From Cladopsammia gracilis (lineage: Eukaryota > Cnidaria > Anthozoa > Scleractinia > Dendrophylliidae), in contig JAJGOT010000473.1 in the NCBI GenBank assembly GCA_022457155.1, forward strand, positions 434,001 to 498,000: a DNA stretch of 64,000 nucleotides, written 5' to 3'. The notes under the pieces are model-generated. The model searched no databases and was not told where the DNA came from. It was given only the letters and a program-made list of their open reading frames with translations. Positions 54,711 through 64,000 of this stretch are shown piece after piece. How positions within the stretch are numbered: position 1 is the stretch's first letter; each line of letters starts with the position of its first letter. Both the position numbers and the translations under genes were made by a program.

Positions 54711-55850
54711 ATTATTAGCGGAGCACTTGCCAGGCCGAAGGCCTGGCTGCGCAGCTCCATACTCATAGAACCTACGCCGAGATTTTTCATGGTCATGGCT
54801 AGCGGAATGTTTCGCGGGCGCGTGTCCGCCCGCCGCCCGCCCGCCGTGTTGGAACAACATCCGGGATCTTGAAAGCAAGGCTTTGTTTTTCGCGCGGCCA
54901 CACAGCCGTGAGCTCGGTAAACACTTTAGTTGTTTTCTTGTGCCTAGCGGAGAATTAAACTCGTTATTTTCCTGCATTTTTTCGCGGTTTGCTACTCAAG
55001 ACAGGGATACCAATTAAGGTATACTCAGAAGCCGCGTTAGTGGAAAAAGACGAGCTTTCAGGGATAAAATCTTGCTTCGAGGAACTTCATGTATTACATT
55101 TTTATCAATGCGGGAGATGATTTCAGAACCAGAAGCGGAGATTTGAATTTCCAAGCAAGCGAGGAACTTAAAGGTAAAACAGATTACAGTTTTCGATGAG
55201 AATTTATGTTGATATCAATCTGTGAGTGATTTGTTATTAGTGTTATTGTTAGTTTTGGCGAATTGATTTTAAAACGTGCCTATCTCTTGAATTTCATCGA
55301 AGAAAGCTTGAACTTGATGAGCTATAATTACATGGTACGCGTTTTGCTTTTAAACGTAAACTAATGGAGATTTGAATAAATTTTTTCGAAAGAAGATTGT
55401 GTTGTCCATTTTTATGTGTTTGTTCGTTGATTAGATAGATTGAAAAGCGATTTTATGTAAACAAAACAAGACTTGATTTTATAGTACAGTTCTATCTTCA
55501 CTCGCATCGCCTTATGCAAATATGTTTGTGTATTTTTGCAATTTTTGATTTTCAAATCAGTTTCTCGGGCAATTTTTGACAAACATAAACTGTATTTTAT
55601 TCGGAAACTAGTGGTACTATTTATTCTAGACAGAGAAAAGTTGTTTTTGTGAACTTTTGTACGGTCTATAAAAATGTACTGTGCAGACGGTCGCGTAATA
55701 CTGTTTTTGAGAATTGCTAAAATTGAAAATAGCCCCTTCGTCAATCTTAATTCTTGTGCTTCCAACCTTTCACCTTAGTTAAGTTTCACCTTAGTTAAGC
55801 TTGTTCAAAGTGCGACGCTGTTAGGCTTGGGCTATCTATATATATTATTA
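54711..55850. repeat. 1.2-kb dispersed repeat, copy 2
   Basis: Matches 18795-19990. An (ATT)n microsatellite (54665-54716) abuts the left end. The right end touches the start of the duplicated LOX upstream block. Confidence 0.65.
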
Positions 55851-55879
55851 TTATTAAACTGTCAATGGAATTAAAATGG

Positions 55880-57119
55880 TAAGTTAACATTTATCATTTT
55901 CATGGTTTTGTTTTCGCTCTTTGTTTTAGGCTTATTCGTTCAAATCGCTGCCTGCTGCTCAGAAGCCATGAAGTCGTGGATTCTCGCGCGAGTCTGATAG
56001 AGAATTTAATACCGTAAAATAACTCCTTCCCCTTCTCGCCCCCGCTCACAAGGGTTTTTGTGCAATGAATTCCTTGCTGACTGAGTCCGATGGATATTTT
56101 TTCCAAGTTGAAGGATTATCACTAAGCTTGAAACGTAATTACAAAACACCAAGAACAACTAAAATTATAACCTTACGTTTCGTACTCATGAGATGGCTCT
56201 CAAGAGCCTTTTGATTTCGTTCATTCGTGTGATCAATATTTTTACTCTTTTAACTTTCTTTAAAATCAGATTGAAAACCAAACTACGAACCACTATGAAT
56301 AAAATAGAGGAAATAAGAGTAAGAGAAAATAAACGAGCACAAATTTTCTGAAAATGCCTCTAATAAATTGCTTTGAAATATCGTATAAGCTTTATGTTTC
56401 CTTGAAAGTTTTCTAAACATTGTTTGAAGCGGATTGGAACAGAAAGAGACTGTGCAGCACAAAAGCCGTTGTTAATTGAGGAGAGAACAGCTTATGCTTT
56501 CAGTATGAATTGACTTTGGACTTGATATGCGTGGTCTGAAGATGCGGGTTCTTTAGCAAATCCATGGTCAATGTCACAATAAGTTCACAATCATTGTGTA
56601 CATTCCTTCTTTTACATTTACATTCAAACTCGTTTCCAGAGTCATCTTTCATAATTATAATACTCCATGACCGATTCTCGGAGGTGTTTCGAACCTTATC
56701 TGAAGGTTATGTAATTTTTATCTCTTTTTATCTAATGTCAATTAAGGAAATACAATTTATCAAAAACTGCAAAAATGTTGGGTGGCAAAAAGCGCTAATG
56801 AGCCATACATTCTTTGTAAACAGCATTGCACAAAGAGCAACCAGTAAACCTTGCACAAATTAACATAGAAAGCTTATTTCGCTTTGCCCTTTCAATATTC
56901 GGAGTTGATTTTTTGTTACTCGTTTACAGAAGGAGACGCATTATGTTTATGAAACAATAATTGTAAACCATTTGTGCAAAACATATTGCACAGTTATTGT
57001 CTCTGATCATAAAATTTGGAGCAAAGAAAAAAAACGTGATTGCTTAACATCTTTTTTTGCACTTTGGTGAATCCATTTGCATTTACGACAACTTCATGAA
57101 GATAATGAGCAGTTGTCGT
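55880..57119. other. Upstream flank of LOX gene 3
   Basis: Base-level match to 1-2595 without the three insertions found there. It is the best reference for the ancestral upstream sequence. Confidence 0.75.
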
Positions 57120-57155
57120 ATGCAAATACGTTTTTCCTGCTTGCATATTTAAAAA
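57120..57155 (+). promoter_or_regulatory. Core promoter of LOX gene 3
   Basis: ATGCAAAT octamer (57120-57127) and TATTTAAAAA (57146-57155) at the same spacing as in gene 1, about 130 bp before the ATG. Confidence 0.5.
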
Positions 57156-57284
57156 GACCCACGCCTTATAATATAAGCCCTCGTTCTCTACACTAAGACC
57201 TCAATCAGTTGGCGCTCTGAAGCAGGTCGCTGGTTGCACACACGTTCAATCAATGTTCAGCAATCTTTTGTGTTGGCTACGAAC

Positions 57285-60200
57285 ATGAAGTTTCTGCTGT
57301 TTGCACTGTTATCATTAATTGGAGCCTTGATAACAGTTTCAAGGTATGGTATAAGTTATTCCTTTTCTACTACTGGAGATTTAGACAAAGTGTAACCAAA
57401 GTCGTTTTTTCTTTACCTACAAACCTGTGCTGTGTGAGTGTATATTCGCACGTGATATCAACTTTGCTTCGGTGGTTTTAGTTTAATATCCATATAAGAT
57501 AAAAAGCTTCTTTCTACTTGTGGTGTGTGATGCAATCTGATCAGGTTAATAGCTTTCTGTGGATATATTTAAAGTAGCGTGCCGAAATTAAATATTTCAT
57601 GTTCTTCGTACGCAATCGATACGTTTTTGTACTTGAAATATCAACAGATTGGCTCAGCGGACATTTAGTTGTTGTTAGCTCTGTCTTCTAAGAATTCTTG
57701 AACAGTTTTCAATCGGAATTTTATCGCATTTACATGTATAGCTTGATATTGTATATTGATATTGTATATCGTGCATTATGACAACATCATCTATTAACTT
57801 CTTTTCTGAATTCGCTTTCTTTTGAGTTTGTTTCCCAAAGTATATATTTTCCCCTCTAAATTTCGATTGGTCTTCTCCATTGTTTCAAATTTTTGTTTTA
57901 AATCTTTGTTGGATTTTACAAAGTCGTCCATCTTGGCCTGCGTGAATTCTAGCCTTTTTCTCATTTCGTCGTGGCTGGTTTGTAACATTTTTTGATCGCT
58001 CATGATTAGGGTAGTGTTCGCCTCAATTCTTTTCACAGTCTCCCAAATCATGAGCCGCCAAAACTGAGACTTGATCTTCTTCGCTAGGGTTGCCTTTGTC
58101 TGATATTTAAAGTAAAGTAAAGTAACCTTTATTTATGCAGGGTAGCCCATTCAGCTCTAGACTGATATCCATGTCTTCGTTACGTCGCCATGAGCTTTAC
58201 GTCGCTACGTTTTGCCTCCGGGGTTTCTTGAGAGTTTTCACTGCTTAGACTACTGAGATCCTCTCTTTTTCGTTTTACTTCACTTTTGTTCTTTTTGGGT
58301 CTCCCCATTTTCGTCCTTATTCATGTCTACTTCTTAAGAAGTTAACGGAGCTCAAGAAGACACGTCCGCCATTACGGCGCTCTCCCCAGAGATCTTTTAT
58401 AATACTATTAACAACGAATCAAAGCGACCATGGACGGTTTACAGGGCGTAGCTGAAACAATGTTATTTTAATTTATTTTAAACAAACCCACTGTTTAGCA
58501 AAGCGCGTGTCGACACGCTGCTCATATCACAATACCACAAATTCGGAAACCTTAAATTAAAGTTGTTTCAACAACTCAGCTTTAATTAATTAACCGAAAT
58601 TGTTTCTATTGTAATTGGAAGGTGTAAAATAAAATTGTTGTTGTTGTTTGTTGTTGTTGTATAAACAAAAGAATTATAGGCTATTATTGCACATCATACT
58701 TAAAGAGTATTTTCTAAGATTTTGTTCGTATCTACGTGACAAAAAGTTTAGTCATCTTGCAGGTTTATTGTATTGCTTTATCGGCTTTCTTTGTCATTTA
58801 AAGCTGAAGATATTGACCTCAAAATTTTCCACTGATAATTAAAAACGTTTTTTATTTCATGGCGAGATAATTTTAGAAACGCTGAAAACAAAATCTTAGC
58901 TCAAAGCAAAATTCTCATGTGGCCAAAAAATTGCTCTCTTAAATTTGTTAAATGCACTGAGTTGATATAATCTGAAGATTGACTGCAGACCATGAAAAAT
59001 GTTGTAGGCGTGCGTCGCAAAGAATAAAAAGTTACATTAATTATCGAAAGAGCGCTTATCAATATCATGAAAGCGGAAAAATCGTCAGTGACCAAAACAA
59101 GCGCAATATGTGATTGCTTTGCAAACTGAAGCTTCACCATATTAATTGTTTTTATTGTTAAAAACGCACTGGAATGTGAATCCACTTACGGACTGAACTA
59201 AGCCTTCTCAAGTGCAAAACTTCCTGCATATTCCATTGCACAAGTTTTGACACTGTGTATTGGTGCTCGTTGCGCAATATGCGTGCCTCCAGGCTTCTAT
59301 TTTGTGGATGAAACCCTTAACCTGGTAACGAAACTGACGAGAAGCTGGGAGAAACTAGACCTTTACAGGGCTTTTTTTTTCGATTTAGCCGTGGGGACCC
59401 TACCTCAAAATTTCAGGACTTGAGACTGGTTATAAATAAACATTTATGCAAAAAGCAATTACAAATCAGAAGGACAGATTTTTGCTAATGAATTACAAAA
59501 TGTCAAATCTTGCTCATATGTTATTACTGGTATAAAATTGAATCTGTCTGTAATACGGTCAGCTTTGGAGTAAAACGTCGATTTTTTATCAAACACTGAT
59601 GCATGTAATAGTTCGTGATATCTTGGGACAATTTACTCGAGGCATGTATTCCAAACTAGCACTAAAAACCATTGAATTACCAATTCAAATACTATTATAT
59701 TAATAAGGCTATAGTTATTCGTTTAATAAGGGTGTATTACTTCAGCTAGAAAACTCCTCTTAAACGTTTCAGTTAAAAAAGAAATTCAAGGGAAAATGCC
59801 TGGGGAAAAAATCATGCAAAGAAGAAGGCAAAGAAAAAAATCGTGCAGAAGGAATTCAAAAGTCCTATTACGCTCTTTATCTAATATATAGAATTCTGCC
59901 TAAGTGCTAAGTACCTATTAAAAATAGCGCCCTTGGTGTTTCAAATATTCAAAATATTCTTAGGGCCCTGTTTTCCTTACACTGCATGAAATTTCCCATG
60001 ACAACAGAAGTATAAGGTGATGAATAACCGGAAATGTCATTCAGAAATAATCAATATTGTCAGGCACAATAGGAATAAACAAAAAATAACTATATTTTTT
60101 TATCGAAAGAAGACAAATATAAACAACCTTTATATCATACCACAAAGTCTGGTTTTCATTTGGCATCTGGGTTTCAGCAGTGTACCTTTACGACCTTTAC

Positions 60201-63200
60201 TGCATTATGATAAATGTGATAAATACATGTTTTTATCCATAAACAGCCTCAATATTAAACTTTTCAACATATAAATAGTTGCGATAAGTGGAATTTGGTA
60301 TCTTTGCAATGTTTCATAAAATTATTTGTGCCCACATGCCCAGTAAAATTTAACAGAGGAGGAGTCTTGTTCCCTTGAATAGTAAGTATACAACATAATG
60401 AAAAAGTTCATTTGTAGATAGCTAGTTAGGGTTAAAACTTTACAGCGGTTATCATTAACACGCGACCCACCGCCTCTCAAAACCGTGGGCAGATAAAGCT
60501 GAGTTCTAAAGGATTTCAATCAAAGAAAAGCCGTTAAAATTATTTTGGATTCTGACAGGATTTCAAGCAAACAAGCGATTTATTTCAATTCAAACATACA
60601 GAATTTTTTTATTCTTGCAAAATATATATGCCATATACCATATTTTAAGATGTCTATGTGGGATTTTCAATGCGAAATCTTAAACGCGCTAAATTTCACT
60701 TCTACTGATTTCTAAGTTTATTGTTTATCGTCGTCATGGTAATATCGATTTTACCAGACAATATATCTTGCCAAACTTTAATTCAAAAGTAGTTTATAGT
60801 GGTGAAAATTCCACGTTGATCTGACTTGGAGAAGATCGCTTAAAGGCCGATTGAAAAATGTAGGTATGGTCTCCAGAAAACTGTATCGAACCACCTTAAA
60901 AATGCACATGCCTCGATATAAACATGTTTTATTTTGAAAAGGATACTATGCTAATATGTAAATAATTTCTATCGAAGGTATACATCAGCCCAATGTGAAG
61001 TTTCCCTCCCTCAGCAGTCCAGTCCGGTCTGTAAACTTGCGAGAAGTGCTGCCCTTGCTCAAAACAAGAAGATCTGGACGTTAAAACATGATCCAGCTTC
61101 GCATGACTTCGCCGTGGTGAATATGACCTCGCAGCAGCTTGCAGCTATTCTTTTGAAGGATCCTTTTACAAGATATTACTTAACGCTGTATTCTCAAACT
61201 ACATCAGCAAGTAGCAAATCGTTCGATTTGTACAACAATATAACCGCTGGACAGGAAATAACCGACATCTCTGAACATCTGAGGCTGACAGCATTTTTCC
61301 AGTCTGCTCTGGAACCAGTAATTGGGGTAATTACAGTTACTTCTTTAAAAATGTTCTGGCGTTTGCCATAAAAAAGGGGTCTTCTACTAGAGCTTTTGTT
61401 GAATAATGATCTTACGATTACTTTTTCACGTCCATAGACATTATCAATAAACCGATTTCTACATATTAAAATTCATACTTGGATCCGAGGCTAATGGGGG
61501 AATAAAACAAAAGAAATGAATAATTCAACGCTGAACCTCTAATGTGATTTCTTCTGTTTTATTCTCCCAAGCCTCGGAGCTAAGTATGAATTTTAATATA
61601 TCGAAATTGGTCTATTTAAAAAAAAACAGTTCGGCAAAATAAAATCGGGATACTACTAAACCTCTCGTGCCATACTGTTCAGGGACGGATCCAGGAATTT
61701 CTGAAAGGGGAGTCCGGGTGCATGCCTCCCCGGAAACGTTTTCCGATTTTACCCTCTGAAACTTACACCATTACCAGCATTTCTGAAACTCCAAAAGCGT
61801 TTGTTAAGTCAAAAAACTGACAAACAGTCAATTGGTGGAAGTGAAACAACTACGTGTATATCAATTTTATTCTATTATTTTATGAACCACATGGGAGACA
61901 GAGTTCTGAAAGGGGGGGGGGGGGGGTCCGGATCCCCCCGACCCTCCCCCTTATTCCGCCACTGCTGATGTAATTATAAGTTAGAAACAAAGCACATTTG
62001 ATTGCCTTTAATTGTTATACTTTTCTTTTTAAAGTCGACTGCATGAAAGCGTTCCCTTTCAAATGTCATAATTTGCGTTCATATTATTTTAAATCTGTTT
62101 TTTAATGTTATCATCTTGTAAGCACGTTGAGATTTTTTAACACGAGCTAATTACATTGTTATTATTTGACAGTAAACGTGGAGAGCGTGTAAAAATGTGA
62201 TCATTGTTCATCGTGGTTTGTAAAGCCTGGTTTCCACTCAAATCGAAACGATCGTAACGATCGCAGCCATCGTTAAGATCGACGATCGCTGCGATCCTTG
62301 CGATCGCTGAGACCTCAGGTTTCCATATGATCGCAGTACAAGGCTTGGTGTGCAATGCTTTCTGGGACATTTTGGATCGCAAGGATCGCAAGAGTGGTTT
62401 CCATATAAAAACCTCTCGATCGAAAGGATCGCAAGGATCGTAACGATCGCAAGGATCGCAGTAGTTCGAAGGGCGCGCCTGAATTCTCCCCCTTCCCCTT
62501 CGAAAATAACGCCTGCCACGCAGGTTAGCATCGTAAAAGTTTTGGTTTCCATATGATCGTAAGGGTCGCACAACACTTTTCTGCGATCGCTGCGATCCTC
62601 GCGATCCTTGCGATTATATGGAAACCAGGCTTAAAGCCAAACCAACGATATAAAAGGCATCTGGACTGTCCAACTCATGCAAATGAGCAAAATCTATTGT
62701 TCTTGCTCATTTGCATTAGATTCGGCGTGGGACTTTGCCCTTTTATACCTCAGGTTCGCCTTTAAGAAAGCTAGATCAATGCTTATCCATTTGTCTCACG
62801 ATGGAGTCACTTTGAGATGTTGATCGTGACGTTTCGACTGCGATTCCTGCTAGTCTTCATCAGGCAAGTAATAGCATTAGCAGTTAAAACATCGCAATCA
62901 ATCCATCGTGGGACAAATGAATAAGCATTCGAGAAGCAAGATGCTGTACACAGCGGCTTCAACTCGTGACGTCTTTAATCCATTGCAGTATTAATTCCCG
63001 AGTATTTCGATTGCTTTTACGAAGAAACAAGCTTAAAATTATGTCTAAAAAGTAAGACCACACTAAGAAAGAAACCTCGATTGCAAGTTATATAAAACAA
63101 AAATCTTGCCGGAACAAAATTCCCATAGTAACAAGCGGCGCCCTCAATAACAAACAGTCCTATGCATCCATGAGCGCTCGCTTTGTCTTGAAATTAAAAC

Positions 63201-63557
63201 GTTCAATTGTACGCTGAAAATCTTCCTTCTGCTTAAGTCAAAACACGGAGAGATTTTGTGGTATGTACTTCGTGGCTGAAAGCCATATGGTTGTCGGCAT
63301 AAATTAAAATATGCGTGCATAAATTTACATGCACTAATGTAACACACAAAAAGGAGTCACAGCCGAAAACATGACTCGTCGGCTATGCCACGAGAAAAAA
63401 CCTTTTTATTGCTTTTAGGGGTATGCCAGGCTACCATCCCGATATGAAGCCTTCACGGAAAACAAAACCGAGTGGATAAGCGATAAGCACTTTACCCAAC
63501 AGCGTCTGGCAGGCCCCAATCCCATGTCACTTAAACGAGTGACCATTCACGGTGGAG
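57285..63557 (+). CDS. LOX gene 3 (5' part): near-identical paralogue of gene 1, cut by window end
   Basis: Exons visible: 57285-57343, 60978-61326, 63419-63557, in the phases used in gene 1. Signal peptide MKFLLFALLSLIGALITVSR. Compared with gene 1 it has one more Leu codon, and the upstream in-frame ATG of gene 1 is out of frame here. Exon 3 is almost identical to gene 1 exon 3. Exon 4 carries QQRLAGPNPMSLKR and ends VTIHGG before a phase-1 donor. In gene 1 the FN2 exons follow this point after a 67-bp minisatellite, and the same minisatellite starts here at 63778. FN2 modules are therefore expected just outside the window but cannot be seen. Confidence 0.82.
57780..58051 (-). mobile_element. 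LINE ORF1-like coiled-coil fragment, gene 3 copy
   Basis: Same piece as 3214-3580 with several differences (MIWETVKRIEANTTLIMSD...). It was present before the duplication. Confidence 0.45.
58111..58862. mobile_element. 0.75-kb insertion made of two LINE ends
   Basis: Absent from gene 1 (3573). The left part, read on the minus strand, has a short frame starting MGRPKKNKSEVKRKRED, typical of a LINE ORF1 N-terminus, and ends in a (TTTAC)n tail (58111-58126). The right part, about 58540-58660, is a plus-strand LINE 3' end with (TTG)n, matching 24880-24967. No complete ORF. Confidence 0.5.
61446..61616. mobile_element. Palindromic MITE, long-arm form
   Basis: Orthologous to 5776-5912. Both arms run from AAATTCATACTT through TCCGAGGCT to AAAGAAAT. 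The spacer (GAATAATTCAACGCTGAACC TC) is inverted relative to gene 1. Confidence 0.7.
62226..62632. mobile_element. GATCGCAA MITE, long copy
   Basis: Ends AAAGCCTGGTTTCCACTCAA and ATATGGAAACCAGGCTT, with internal inverted pieces, suggesting one copy inserted into another. The overlapping frames on both strands are repeat artefacts. Confidence 0.65.
62920..63365. repeat. Dispersed repeat upstream of LOX exon 4 (copy 3 of 3)
   Basis: Same as 6760-7200, with a small deletion near 63080. Confidence 0.6.
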
Positions 63558-63777
63558 GTAAGCCGTTACTGGGCAACCAACGTTCTCCAAAACGTAACTC
63601 TTGTGACTAGTAAAGGTCATGCACAGTATAGTCGAAATTGTCTCCTAACCGACCACTTTTCCAAAATATTTATTTTCTTTCAGTCAAATCAATATAAGTC
63701 GAATTGAATAATGTGTTACAGGAAAACGAAAATGTTCGCACCTGCATAAAAAAACGTCAATATGGCACAATATCTTG

Positions 63778-64000
63778 CGCTGATAGATGGTTTGCACATT
63801 GAAATTACTATAGGTTTATATGATTTAAAGTTAAGATCCCTGTGGTCTGATAGATGCTTTGCACATTGAAATTACTATAGGTTTATATGATTTAAAGTTA
63901 AGATCCCTGTGGTGTGATAGATGCTTTGCACATTGAAATTACTATAGGTTCATATGATTTAAAGTTAAGATCCCTGTGGTCTGATAGATGCTTTGTACAT
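63778..64000. repeat. 67-bp tandem repeat, gene 3 copy (cut by window end)
   Basis: At least three units, more alike to each other than those in gene 1, which points to recent local homogenisation. Confidence 0.85.

Noticed and set aside
62137..62576. Overlapping 144-aa and 112-aa minus-strand frames rich in CDP/RSQ repeats
   Set aside because: Produced by GATCGCAA repeats of a MITE; copies elsewhere have different frames.

Overview
The window is animal nuclear DNA: AT-rich, intron-rich, with split genes, poly(A) signals and many MITEs, LINE tails and simple repeats. Gene content (an expanded family of secreted lipoxygenases) and the style of repeats suggest an anthozoan cnidarian such as a stony coral or sea anemone. 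That assignment is an inference; no species marker is present.

Layout. (1) 1-2.7 kb: upstream region of gene 1, full of MITEs. (2) 2.75-21.6 kb, + strand: gene 1, a lipoxygenase (LOX) of about 748 aa reconstructed from 15 exons. It has a signal peptide, no recognisable PLAT domain, and two fibronectin type II (FN2) modules plus two tiny charged linker exons inserted in one phase-1 intron position of the LOX. (3) 21.6-28.3 kb: 3' flank, LINE ends, MITEs and a decayed copy of the LOX promoter and first exon. (4) 28.28-34.09 kb: a complete 5.8-kb Polinton/adintovirus-like element with about 0.8-kb terminal inverted repeats (TIRs) and a 6-bp target duplication. It carries an A32/FtsK-type ATPase gene, an acidic zinc-ribbon gene and a small 108-aa gene, each with its own TATA-like box, around a 1.5-kb minisatellite. 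I see no polymerase, integrase or capsid gene. (5) 37.8-48.0 kb, + strand: gene 2, a 668-aa, 12-exon LOX without FN2 modules. (6) 50.1-54.6 kb: a LOX pseudogene (copies of exons 10 and 11 plus 3' flank) with two related TIR elements that enclose a tRNA-like core. (7) 54.7-64 kb: a second copy of the region that opens the window, carrying the 5' half of gene 3, a near-identical paralogue of gene 1 cut by the window end.

How it fits together. The LOX genes form a tandem array built by segmental duplication: 55.88-64 kb repeats 1-8 kb, and 50.1-54.6 kb repeats parts of 15.6-23 kb. In both complete genes the iron-ligand motif (H-x4-H and H-x3-N) is intact. Both proteins end in Thr instead of the usual LOX Ile. 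The predicted products are secreted, non-heme-iron fatty-acid dioxygenases; in gene 1 the FN2 modules suggest targeting to a collagen-like or glycan matrix. The viral-type element is an independent insertion into a MITE-like repeat between a dead LOX first exon and gene 2.

Exon boundaries were read by eye from splice sites, reading phase and paralogue comparison, and no transcript data were used.
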